NCBI GenBank assembly: GCA_002493595.1
Contig: DKZG01000009.1
Coordinates: 863-64,862, forward strand
Direction: 5' to 3'
DNA from: Ruminococcaceae bacterium UBA7080
GTDB taxonomy: Bacteria > Bacillota > Clostridia > Oscillospirales > Acutalibacteraceae
DNA: 64,000 nucleotides
The translations under genes and the position numbers were made by a program. Numbering within the stretch: position 1 is the stretch's first letter; every line of letters begins with the position of its first letter. Below the pieces are notes generated by a model. That model ran no database searches and was not told where the DNA came from. It saw only the letters and a list, made by a program, of their open reading frames with translations. Shown in pieces: positions 18,773-26,685 of this stretch.

Positions 18773-20638
18773 ATGGAATATTTTTCACAGGAATATGATG
18801 TAATAGTAATAGGTGCAGGACATGCAGGTATTGAAGCATGTCTTGCTTCGGCACGTCTCGGTTGTAAAACTGCCGTGTTTACAATAAATCTTGATTGGGT
18901 TGGCAATATGCCCTGCAATCCGTCAATAGGCGGAACATCAAAAGGACATCTTGTACGTGAAATTGATGCTCTGGGCGGTGAAATGGGCAAGGCGGCGGAT
19001 AAATATTCCATTCAATCGCGTATGCTTAATTTGGGGAAGGGTCCTGCCGTTCATTCGTTAAGAGCTCAGATTGACAGGCGCGAATATTCTGCAGGTATGA
19101 AACATATACTTGAAACACAGGACAATCTTGATATCAGACAGGGTGAAATAGTTGATATCAAAAGGACTGCAGACGGCAAATGGCAGGTTAAAACAAGGCT
19201 TGAAGCGCTGTTTACAGCTGAGGCAGTTATTATTGCAACGGGTACTTTTTTAGGCGGAAGAGTTTACATTGGAGATATATCTTATGAAAGCGGTCCCGAC
19301 GGTATGTTTCCGGCAGCTGCATTGGCAGATGCTCTTAAAAAGCTGAATATTCCGCTAAGGAGATTTAAAACCGGTACACCGCCGAGAGTGAACAGAAAAT
19401 CAATAGATTTTTCTAATCTTGATGTTCAGTGCGGTGATGAGGAAACAGTTCCCTTCAGCTTTGAAACAGATGCAGCACCCGAAAACAAGGTATGCTGTCA
19501 TATTACCTATACAAATGATGATACGAAAAAGATAATCCTTGATAATCTTCACAGAAGCCCCATGTATTCCGGTAAAATTGAGGGCAAAGGACCGAGGTAT
19601 TGTCCCAGCTTTGAGGATAAGATTGTAAGATTTTCAGACAAAAAAAGGCATCAGCTGTTTATAGAGCCTTGCGGTCTTAACACAGAGGAAATGTATATAC
19701 AGGGACTCTCCTCTTCCCTTCCCGAGGATGTGCAGCTTAAATTCATTCATACGATTCCCGGACTTGAGGGTGCACAGGTTATGAGAACAGCGTATGCGAT
19801 TGAGTATGATTGTGTTGACCCAACAGCACTGAAGGCCACATTGGAATTCAATGATTTTGAAGGCTTGTACGGCGCCGGACAGTTTAATGGCTCCAGCGGA
19901 TATGAAGAAGCAGCCGCCCAGGGTTTGGTTGCGGGTGTTAATGCTGCACTTAAAATTAAGGGAAAGGAACCATTGATTCTGGATCGCGGCGGTTCTTATA
20001 TAGGAACGCTTATAGATGATCTTGTAACCAAGGGATGTACGGATCCATATAGGATGATGACCAGCCGGAGTGAATACCGTTTAGTGCTCAGACAGGATAA
20101 TGCTGATATCAGATTGACTCCGATAGGTTTTAAAATAGGCTTGATTTCGAAGCAGAGATATGATAAATTTTTATTAAAGGAAGAAAATATCAAACAAGAG
20201 TATAAGCGTATTTGTGAAAAATCAATTCCGTTAAGCGATGAATTGCAAAAATTGCTTGTTGACTGCGGAACCACTCCTCTTGACCGAGGCTGTAAGATGA
20301 TTGAGCTGCTTAAACGTCCTCAGGTTACATATAAAATTTTGTCTCCCGTTGATAAGGATAGACCGAATTTGCCTAAAGAGATTTTTGAACAGGTAGAAAT
20401 TGCGGTTAAGTATGAGGGCTATATTGCGCGACAAGAGCAGCAGATTAAAGAAATGCGCCGAATTGAATGTAAAAAAATTCCTGAGGATATGGATTATGCT
20501 TCCCTAAAGGGCTTAAGGCTTGAGGCTGTTGAAAAGCTTTCAAAAATACGCCCGGAAAATCTTGGACAGGCGAGCAGAATAAGCGGTGTAAATCCTGCTG
20601 ATATTGCAGCGCTGAATATATTATTGGAGACATTATGA
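18773..20638 (+). CDS. mnmG: tRNA uridine-5-carboxymethylaminomethyl modification enzyme MnmG
   Basis: FAD/NADH-dependent partner of MnmE. The 621 residues begin with the dinucleotide fold VIVIGAGHAGIEACLA, followed by NPSIGGTSKGHLVREIDALGG and the conserved MTSRSEYRLVLRQDNAD, with a helical C-terminal domain. The start at 18773 is preceded by GGAGGA; the in-frame TTG at 18752 lies before this site and is unlikely. It overlaps rsmG by four bases (ATGA). Confidence 0.97.
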   Translation: MEYFSQEYDVIVIGAGHAGIEACLASARLGCKTAVFTINLDWVGNMPCNPSIGGTSKGHLVREIDALGGEMGKAADKYSIQSRMLNLGKGPAVHSLRAQIDRREYSAGMKHILETQDNLDIRQGEIVDIKRTADGKWQVKTRLEALFTAEAVIIATGTFLGGRVYIGDISYESGPDGMFPAAALADALKKLNIPLRRFKTGTPPRVNRKSIDFSNLDVQCGDEETVPFSFETDAAPENKVCCHITYTNDDTKKIILDNLHRSPMYSGKIEGKGPRYCPSFEDKIVRFSDKKRHQLFIEPCGLNTEEMYIQGLSSSLPEDVQLKFIHTIPGLEGAQVMRTAYAIEYDCVDPTALKATLEFNDFEGLYGAGQFNGSSGYEEAAAQGLVAGVNAALKIKGKEPLILDRGGSYIGTLIDDLVTKGCTDPYRMMTSRSEYRLVLRQDNADIRLTPIGFKIGLISKQRYDKFLLKEENIKQEYKRICEKSIPLSDELQKLLVDCGTTPLDRGCKMIELLKRPQVTYKILSPVDKDRPNLPKEIFEQVEIAVKYEGYIARQEQQIKEMRRIECKKIPEDMDYASLKGLRLEAVEKLSKIRPENLGQASRISGVNPADIAALNILLETL

Positions 20639-21345
20639 TTGATTATGAATTATTAAAGCAAGAGTTAAATGCTATAGGCTTGCAGCTTGATGATTATGGC
20701 TATGATAGATTTGACTCTTATGCTGAAAGACTCGTTAAGTGGAATGAACACATAAACCTTACAGCAATTACGCAGCCGGATGATATTGTGATAAAGCATT
20801 TTGCTGACAGTCTTTATCCGCTGAAATACATAAAGTTCTCCCCCGGCCAAAGCCTTATTGATATCGGCAGCGGTGCAGGATTTCCCGGTTTGCCGATACT
20901 TATTGCCAATTCGCAGCTTGAAGTTAATTTTGTTGACAGTGTCGGCAAAAAGCTTGGTTTTATTAAAGATGTTTTGCGAAACTCGGGTTTGGTAGCAAAT
21001 GTGACACATGCCCGTGCCGAGGAACTGGGAAAAGACAGTGAGTATCGTGAAAGATATGACTTTGCAACGGCAAGAGCGGTTGCGCCGCTCAATGTGCTTT
21101 GTGAGTATTGTTTGCCGCTGGTTAAGGTTGGCGGGTTGTTTGTTTCACTGAAAGGTGCAACAGGTGCTGAAGAGTTAAGACAGGCAGAAAAAGCAATCGG
21201 GATATTAGGCGGCGAGGTTGTAAAATTTGATGAGTATACTCTCTCAAACGGAGATAAGAGAAGCCTCGTTATTATAAGAAAGATTTCGCAGACTCCGACA
21301 AAATATCCGAGGAAGTCTAAAAAAATTGACAGCAGGCCACTCTAA
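20635..21345 (+). CDS. rsmG: 16S rRNA m7G527 methyltransferase RsmG
   Basis: SAM-dependent methyltransferase acting on the 530 loop of 16S rRNA. The 236 residues contain KWNEHINLTAI, the SAM-binding loop LIDIGSGAGFPGLPI and ARAVAPL, all typical of GidB. It overlaps mnmG and ends at a strong terminator, closing the rpmH-to-rsmG transcript. Confidence 0.96.
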   Translation: MIDYELLKQELNAIGLQLDDYGYDRFDSYAERLVKWNEHINLTAITQPDDIVIKHFADSLYPLKYIKFSPGQSLIDIGSGAGFPGLPILIANSQLEVNFVDSVGKKLGFIKDVLRNSGLVANVTHARAEELGKDSEYRERYDFATARAVAPLNVLCEYCLPLVKVGGLFVSLKGATGAEELRQAEKAIGILGGEVVKFDEYTLSNGDKRSLVIIRKISQTPTKYPRKSKKIDSRPL

Positions 21346-21368
21346 TAAAATAATTATATGTCGAAGGC

Positions 21369-21401
21369 AAAGGATTTCTCACTATGAGAAATCCTTTTTT
21401 T
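21369..21401 (+). terminator. Rho-independent terminator after rsmG
   Basis: 12-bp stem AAAGGATTTCTC / GAGAAATCCTTT with a 5-base loop and a run of eight T. Confidence 0.9.
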
Positions 21402-21444
21402 CTATGAAAAAATGTGGTATAGTTAAGTCAAGGAGATGAGGCGT

Positions 21445-22266
21445 GTGGAGCAAATAATCCATATACCTACAGAAAAGCTGCTGCCTAATCCTTATCAGCC
21501 GCGAAAACAATTTAAAAGCGAGGACATGCTTTCTCTTTCCGAGTCGATTAAGGAGAACGGTGTTTTGCAGCCGCTCTTGTGCCGCCAGATTAATAACAGC
21601 GATTATTATGAGGTGGTTGCAGGTGAAAGGCGGCTTAGAGCATCAATACTTGCTAATTTGCAGACTGTTCCCTGTGTAATTATTGAATGCGACTATGAAT
21701 CAAGTGCAGTCTTTTCTATTCTTGAGAATATACAGCGAAGCGATTTGGATTTTTTTGAAGAAGCGCAGGCTATAAGCCAGTTGATAAATCATTTCGGTAT
21801 GACACAGGAGCAAATAGGAAAAAAATTAGGTAAAAGCCAGTCATCTCTTTCAAATAAGCTGAGATTGCTTAAACTTCCGGTGGAGGTAAGGTATTTTATT
21901 GAGCGTGAGGGCCTTACTGAAAGACATGCCAGAGCACTTTTGAGGCTTGAGAATGAAAAAGATATGTGGACAACCCTGAAAATCATTAAGGAAAGACATC
22001 TTAATGTTGAGCAAACTGAGGAATACATAGATTCTATCACGGATAAAAAGATTAAGCATAAAAGAAATGTTGTTAAAATATTCAGGGATGTAAGAATATT
22101 TGTAAATACAGTCAATAAAGCCATTCAGACAATGAAGGATGCAGGCATTGATGCGCAATCCGATAAAACAGAGACAGACGAATATATAGAATTCAGAGTA
22201 AGAATACCTAAGGATGCACAAAAAGAAGGTGCACAAGCTGCAAAGCAGCAAACAAACCCTGCTTAA
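21445..22266 (+). CDS. noc: Noc-like ParB-family nucleoid protein lacking the N-terminal helix
   Basis: ParB/Spo0J-family protein of 273 residues with PNPYQPRKQF, GERRLRAS, ILENIQRSD, a HTH (LTERHARALLRL) and an end (IEFRVRIPKD) resembling Noc. Its place between rsmG and soj is also that of Noc, which couples DNA binding to the membrane to block division over the nucleoid. The likely start is GTG 21445, nine bases after AAGGAG; the ATG at 21436 touches that site. A stop at 21424-21426 excludes any longer N-terminus, so the membrane-targeting helix of Bacillus Noc is absent. Confidence 0.82.
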   Translation: MEQIIHIPTEKLLPNPYQPRKQFKSEDMLSLSESIKENGVLQPLLCRQINNSDYYEVVAGERRLRASILANLQTVPCVIIECDYESSAVFSILENIQRSDLDFFEEAQAISQLINHFGMTQEQIGKKLGKSQSSLSNKLRLLKLPVEVRYFIEREGLTERHARALLRLENEKDMWTTLKIIKERHLNVEQTEEYIDSITDKKIKHKRNVVKIFRDVRIFVNTVNKAIQTMKDAGIDAQSDKTETDEYIEFRVRIPKDAQKEGAQAAKQQTNPA

Positions 22267-22284
22267 AACGGGAAACCGTTTTAA
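22263..22284 (+). other. GNRA-loop hairpin over the noc stop codon
   Basis: Perfect 9-bp stem TTAAAACGG / CCGTTTTAA closed by a GAAA tetraloop. It lacks a T-run, so is probably an RNA stability or pausing element rather than a terminator. Confidence 0.5.
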
Positions 22285-22310
22285 CATATTCTCCTCTTTT
22301 CATCACGTGG

Positions 22311-22336
22311 AAAAAACGAGCTTATGCTCGTTTTTT
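22311..22336. terminator. Terminator after noc
   Basis: Perfect 11-bp stem AAAAAACGAGC / GCTCGTTTTTT with a TTAT loop and a terminal T6. The A-run on the left also permits function on the other strand. Confidence 0.85.
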
Positions 22337-22359
22337 CTGCTTTTACAGACTTTTGATTG

Positions 22360-22375
22360 TGTTTCATGTGAAACA
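22360..22375. other. parS site 1 (one mismatch)
   Basis: TGTTTCATGTGAAACA differs by one base from the parS consensus TGTTTCACGTGAAACA, the loading site for Spo0J/ParB. First of three in the 373-bp noc-soj gap, which otherwise holds the noc terminator, AT-rich DNA and the soj promoter. Confidence 0.85.
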
Positions 22376-22500
22376 TAATACAAGATATAGTTTTTTCATA
22401 TAAACTGTGTTTTTGAGAAATACAAATGGTTTCACTAAAGCTTATAGGTATGCAGGCTATAGATATAACTAAAGTAAAACAATCATCAGGAAAAAGACAG

Positions 22501-22516
22501 TGTTTCACGTGAAACA
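22501..22516. other. parS site 2 (perfect)
   Basis: TGTTTCACGTGAAACA is an exact, fully palindromic parS. It lies 141 bp after site 1. Confidence 0.95.
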
Positions 22517-22571
22517 TCTATATATAGTATATAAGAAAAAACGAAATACTAAAATGCAAAAAAATTCTGAT

Positions 22572-22587
22572 TGTTTCACGTGAAACT
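22572..22587. other. parS site 3 next to the soj promoter
   Basis: TGTTTCACGTGAAACT matches parS in 15 of 16 bases. It ends two bases before the soj -35 box, so ParB bound here could affect soj-spo0J transcription. Confidence 0.88.
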
Positions 22588-22589
22588 AC

Positions 22590-22618
22590 TTGCCCATGTG
22601 ATGCTAATATTGTATAAT
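22590..22618 (+). promoter_or_regulatory. Promoter of soj-spo0J
   Basis: TTGCCC (22590-22595), 17-bp spacer and TATAAT (22613-22618), directly downstream of parS site 3. The ribosome site GGAGG (22628-22632) sits in the loop of a small AGCAC/GTGCT hairpin (22623-22636). Confidence 0.65.
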
Positions 22619-22639
22619 TAATAGCACGGAGGTGCTGTT

Positions 22640-23401
22640 ATGGGTAAAACCGTATCGATATTTAATCAAAAAGGCGGAGTTGGAAAAACAACTACGTGTA
22701 TTAACTTTGCAGCAGCATTGGGCATTAAGGGAAAGAAAACGCTTCTGGTTGATGTTGACCCTCAAGGAAACAGTACAAGCGGTGTGGGTATTGATAAATC
22801 CGATTTGGAAGCGTCATCCTATGACGTTCTTATCAATGATGTTTCCATTAAAGACGTAATTCTGCAGACGGAGTTCAAAAATTTATATTTATTGCCTGCG
22901 AACATGAATTTGGCAGGTGCGGAATTGGAATTGGCTGAAAATGACAATCGTTTTAAGGCCTTGAAACGAGCTTTAGCGCCTGTTGTGATGGATTATGATT
23001 ATATAATTATTGATTGTCCGCCAAGTTTAGGCTTAATAAGTCTGAATGCACTTGTGGCATCTGATACTCTAATTGTACCGTTGCAGTGTGAATATTATGC
23101 ATTAGAGGGCTTGAGCCAACTGATAAGCACAGTTCGCACGGTTAAGCAGAGCCACAACGAGCATCTTGAGCTTGAAGGCATTATTTTTACTATGTATGAC
23201 AGCAGATTAAAGCTCAACCAGCAGGTAATGGATGAGGTTGATGGCTTTTTCCCGGGTAAAGCGTACAAAACACTTATTCCCAGGAGTGTAAAGCTTGCAG
23301 AAGCACCAAGCTTCGGAAAGCCTGTTATGTATTATGAAAAATACTGCAAGCCAAGCTTTGCATACAAAAAATTTGCAGATGAATTTTTAAAAAAACAATA
23401 A
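22640..23401 (+). CDS. soj: Chromosome partitioning ATPase Soj/ParA
   Basis: Deviant Walker ATPase that moves or segregates ParB-parS complexes and, in Bacillus, also controls DnaA. The 253 residues have the ParA P-loop KGGVGKTTTCINFA, DVDPQGNST, DCPPSLGLISLNAL and PRSVKLAEAPSFGKPV. It is followed by spo0J after 10 bases and preceded by three parS sites, making a compact centromere module. Confidence 0.96.
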   Translation: MGKTVSIFNQKGGVGKTTTCINFAAALGIKGKKTLLVDVDPQGNSTSGVGIDKSDLEASSYDVLINDVSIKDVILQTEFKNLYLLPANMNLAGAELELAENDNRFKALKRALAPVVMDYDYIIIDCPPSLGLISLNALVASDTLIVPLQCEYYALEGLSQLISTVRTVKQSHNEHLELEGIIFTMYDSRLKLNQQVMDEVDGFFPGKAYKTLIPRSVKLAEAPSFGKPVMYYEKYCKPSFAYKKFADEFLKKQ

Positions 23402-23411
23402 GAGGTGAAAT

Positions 23412-24260
23412 ATGGCATCAAAACAGTCAGGACTGGGCAAAGGATTAAAATCTTTAATGATGGAAAATGCTGTTGATGATATGACAGCAACAAACACCCT
23501 ATCCATTAACGAGATTGTTCCGAACAAGGACCAGCCGAGAAAAACTTTTGATGAGGGTGCATTGCAGGAATTGGCAGACAGTATTGTTCAGCATGGTGTA
23601 TTGCAGCCGCTTTTAGTACGACCGCTTCCGGCAGGCGGTTATCAGCTTGTTGCCGGTGAGCGCAGATGGCGTGCATCAAGAATAGCCGGATTGAAAGAAG
23701 TTCCTGTTGTAATTAAAGAGTTGTCTGATATTGAGACAATGGAAATTGCAATTATTGAAAATTTGCAGCGTGAGGACCTTAATCCTATAGAAGAAGCAGA
23801 AGGATTACAGGCACTGATTGATCGGTGCGGATTTACGCAGGAGGATGTAGCTGTTTCAGTTGGAAAATCAAGACCGGCGATTGCAAATTCATTGCGATTG
23901 CTTAAACTGCCGCAGGAAGTTCGAGACATGACCAGAAAAGGCGAAATTTCTGCCGGTCATGCCAGAGCGTTACTTTCCTTTGACAATGAAGCAATGATTT
24001 GTGAAGCCGCTGAAAATATAATCAGAAACAACCTAACCGTGCGCGATGTTGAGCGCTTGGCAAAGATGACTGAACGTACAGTAAAAAGCCGTTGCGGGGC
24101 TAAAAGACGTGATTCCTTTTATGATGAAGTTGAGCTTTCGCTGACCGAAGTTTTAGGCAGAAAGGTTAAGGTTTATAACGGCCGAGGTAAGGGCACACTT
24201 GAAATAGAATTCTATTCCGCCGAGGATTTAAAGCAAATTGCAAATAAGTTAGGAGAATAA
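23412..24260 (+). CDS. spo0J: Chromosome partitioning protein Spo0J/ParB
   Basis: CTP-dependent clamp that loads at parS and spreads. The 282 residues include NKDQPRKTFD, the CTP-binding GERRWRAS and ENLQRED motifs, the HTH region (TQEDVAVSVGKSRPAIANSL) and a C-terminal dimer domain. The N-terminus (KQSGLGKGLKSLM) is the basic Soj-stimulating peptide. This separates it from the noc-like paralogue at 21445, which lacks it. AGAGGTG lies upstream. Confidence 0.96.
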   Translation: MASKQSGLGKGLKSLMMENAVDDMTATNTLSINEIVPNKDQPRKTFDEGALQELADSIVQHGVLQPLLVRPLPAGGYQLVAGERRWRASRIAGLKEVPVVIKELSDIETMEIAIIENLQREDLNPIEEAEGLQALIDRCGFTQEDVAVSVGKSRPAIANSLRLLKLPQEVRDMTRKGEISAGHARALLSFDNEAMICEAAENIIRNNLTVRDVERLAKMTERTVKSRCGAKRRDSFYDEVELSLTEVLGRKVKVYNGRGKGTLEIEFYSAEDLKQIANKLGE

Positions 24261-24263
24261 ACA

Positions 24264-25550
24264 ATGTTAGATATAAAATTTGTCAGGGAAAACCCTGAGC
24301 TTGTTAAGGAAAATATAAAGAAAAAATTTCAGGATAAAAAGCTTCCTTTGGTTGATGAGGTTATAGCTCTTGATGAAGAAAGGCGTGCGGCGATGTCAAA
24401 AGCAGACGAGCTTCGCGCTAACAGAAACAAACTTTCAAAGCAGATAGGTATGCTGATGTCGCAGGGAAAAAAGGAAGAGGGCATGGCAATTCGCGAACAG
24501 GTTAATGCACAGGCTAAGGAGCTTGAGGAGCTTGCAGCGAAAGAGAAGGAGCTCAATGAAAAGGTAAGCTCCATTATGATGTCCATTCCAAACATCATTG
24601 ATGCCTCTGTGCCGATAGGCAGGGATGACAGCGAAAACGTTGAAGTGCAGAAATACGGTGAACCCGTAGTACCTGATTATGAAATTCCTTATCATACAGA
24701 TATTATGGAGCGCTTTGACGGAATTGATCTTGAGGCGGCAGGCCGAGTTGCCGGAAATGGTTTTTACTACCTCATGGGTGATATTGCCAGACTGCACAGT
24801 GCCGTTATCAGTTATGCAAGGGATTTTATGATTGACAGGGGCTTTACTTATGTTGTGCCGCCGTTTATGATTCGATCAAATGTTGTAACAGGTGTAATGA
24901 GCTTTGAAGAGATGGATGCCATGATGTATAAAATAGAGGGAGAAGATCTCTATCTTATCGGAACATCGGAGCACTCCATGATTGGTAAATTTATTGATAC
25001 AATAACACCGGAATCCGAGCTTCCCAAAACACTTACCTCATATTCACCCTGTTTCAGAAAGGAAAAGGGTGCTCATGGTATTGAGGAACGCGGTGTATAT
25101 CGTATTCACCAGTTTGAAAAGCAGGAAATGGTTGTTGTATGCAAGCCCGAGGAGTCGAAAATCTGGTTTGATAAGCTTTGGCAGAATACAGTTGATCTTT
25201 TCCGCAGTCTTGATATTCCGGTAAGAACGCTTGAATGCTGCTCCGGAGATTTGGCTGACTTAAAAGTTAAATCTGTTGACGTTGAAGCATGGTCACCGAG
25301 ACAGCAGAAGTATTTTGAGGTTGGTTCTTGTTCAAATCTCACTGATGCTCAGGCGCGCCGCCTTAAAATCAGAGTTAAGGGAGAAAGCGGAAACTATCTT
25401 GCTCACACACTTAACAATACTGTTGTTGCTCCGCCGAGAATGCTTATCGCATTTCTTGAGAACAACCTTCAGGCAGACGGTTCGGTTCTTATTCCTGATG
25501 CACTTCGTATGTATATGGGTGGAAAAGAAAGGATTGTTCCTACAAAGTAA
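24264..25550 (+). CDS. serS: Seryl-tRNA synthetase (variant motif 3)
   Basis: Class II synthetase that charges tRNA-Ser. The 428 residues have the long N-terminal coiled coil (about 1-110), a motif 2 region CFRKEKGAHGIEERGVYRIH and motif 3 NNTVVAPPRMLIAFLEN. Motif 3 differs from the usual GSGLAVGRTLVAILEN but keeps the ATP-binding Arg, which suggests a distinct SerS subtype. It starts three bases after spo0J and its stop overlaps the ydcF start (TAATG). Confidence 0.95.
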   Translation: MLDIKFVRENPELVKENIKKKFQDKKLPLVDEVIALDEERRAAMSKADELRANRNKLSKQIGMLMSQGKKEEGMAIREQVNAQAKELEELAAKEKELNEKVSSIMMSIPNIIDASVPIGRDDSENVEVQKYGEPVVPDYEIPYHTDIMERFDGIDLEAAGRVAGNGFYYLMGDIARLHSAVISYARDFMIDRGFTYVVPPFMIRSNVVTGVMSFEEMDAMMYKIEGEDLYLIGTSEHSMIGKFIDTITPESELPKTLTSYSPCFRKEKGAHGIEERGVYRIHQFEKQEMVVVCKPEESKIWFDKLWQNTVDLFRSLDIPVRTLECCSGDLADLKVKSVDVEAWSPRQQKYFEVGSCSNLTDAQARRLKIRVKGESGNYLAHTLNNTVVAPPRMLIAFLENNLQADGSVLIPDALRMYMGGKERIVPTK

Positions 25551-26269
25551 TGCAGCTTACTCTAATATTTACCGGTGTGTTGATTATTGCTGTTTTTGCA
25601 GCAGCAATATTTGACGGGGTTTTAAATTTCGGCAATATTGCAGGGATTGTATTTGGTATTGCCTATATCATTTTGGGTATATGGACGGAAAAATTAAGTG
25701 CATCGTATCAGAGTCTCTGTGTAATAGCTGCTCTATTTGTTTTGATTGTTGTAATACTTAAGCTTTGTGCTGTATATTCAGAAGGCAAATCAAATGCTGA
25801 TAAGGAGAAGGTTTTAATTGTTCTCGGATGCAGAATAAAAGGTGATATTCCAAGTCGGGCTTTGGTCAAGAGAGTGGATGCAGCTTATATTTTTCTGTTA
25901 AATAATCCGGATTGTGTTGCCGTTTTAAGCGGTGGTCAGGGTTCGGACGAAAATTTATCGGAAGCACGCTGTATGCAGCAATTGCTGTATGAAAAAGGCA
26001 TATCAAAAGATAGGCTTATATTAGAGGACAAGTCAACTACAACTGATGAAAATATACGTTTTTCACTGGAAATAATGGCAAAGCTGGGTTTTGAAAAGAA
26101 AGCGGCGGTTGCTACGTCCGAATATCATCAGCAAAGAGTATCCCTTATCTGTAAAAAGTACGGTCTTAAGGTAAGTGCTGTTTCATCGAAAACAAAGATA
26201 ACGCTGCTTCCGACTTTTTTGCTGAGAGAGGTATTTGCACAAGTTAAAGAAACAATAATAAAAAAATAG
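25550..26269 (+). CDS. YdcF/ElyC-like DUF218 membrane protein
   Basis: 239-residue protein with three N-terminal hydrophobic segments (residues 1-80) and a DUF218 domain: VLIVLGCRIKGDIPSRALVKRV, AVLSGGQGSDENLSEA, EDKSTTTDENI and ATSEYHQQRV. The family includes SanA and ElyC, linked to envelope integrity; the reaction is unknown. The start overlaps the serS stop by one base. Confidence 0.85.
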   Translation: MQLTLIFTGVLIIAVFAAAIFDGVLNFGNIAGIVFGIAYIILGIWTEKLSASYQSLCVIAALFVLIVVILKLCAVYSEGKSNADKEKVLIVLGCRIKGDIPSRALVKRVDAAYIFLLNNPDCVAVLSGGQGSDENLSEARCMQQLLYEKGISKDRLILEDKSTTTDENIRFSLEIMAKLGFEKKAAVATSEYHQQRVSLICKKYGLKVSAVSSKTKITLLPTFLLREVFAQVKETIIKK

Positions 26270-26280
26270 TATTTGATTTT

Positions 26281-26493
26281 GTGCAATCAAAAAGTGTTAA
26301 TTGCAAAAATTATTGCAAAGGCTGTAAATCTATTAAAGGTAAAGTTTTTTGGGGTGAATGTGATTTATACAAATGCAATTCCCAAAAAAATCAAGACCAT
26401 TGTGGTAAGTGTTCTCAATTCCCTTGCGATATGCTAAAGAAATGGGCATCATTCGAAAACCCCGAGAGAATTGATAATCTTAGAAATCTATAA
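26281..26493 (+). pseudogene. DUF3795-like Cys-rich protein, N-terminally truncated
   Basis: 70-residue open frame with nine Cys, several in pairs (KGCKS, GKCSQFPCDML), resembling the C-terminal half of DUF3795 proteins (FPCDMLKKW ending). The expected N-terminal CGLDC-like part is missing. An in-frame stop at 26245-26247 with no ATG after it rules out extension. The only start is a GTG without a ribosome site. Most likely a decayed gene remnant; a short translated product is not excluded. Confidence 0.5.
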
Positions 26494-26637
26494 ATTTCGG
26501 TTTACACAAGAATTTGGATATTTACCCCACAGAAAAAAAGCCTTATTTTAAACTTTTATCGAGGCATTGCATAAACGCTTACAAGGGATTGTAAGATGAT
26601 TTTCGTCTATATGATAAAAAACAAGAAAATTGTGCAT

Positions 26638-26683
26638 AAAAGAACCGATGACGGATTTATTTTAACCCGTCATCGGTTCTTTT
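26638..26683. terminator. Terminator between the ydcF region and MBL gene
   Basis: 17-bp perfect arms (AAAAGAACCGATGACGG and its complement) around a 12-base loop, with A- and T-runs at the ends, so bidirectional. The preceding 140 bp (26494-26637) holds only a small CTTACA/TGTAAG hairpin at 26579-26596. Confidence 0.88.
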
Positions 26684-26685
26684 TG

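Noticed and set aside
22301..22316. CACGTGG with flanking TTTC/GAAA as a fourth parS
   Set aside because: The CACGTG core is not centred in the TTTC/GAAA arms and the outer bases do not match the 16-bp palindrome.
26579..26596. CTTACA/TGTAAG hairpin as integrase attachment site
   Set aside because: No integrase, tRNA gene or repeated copy in the window.
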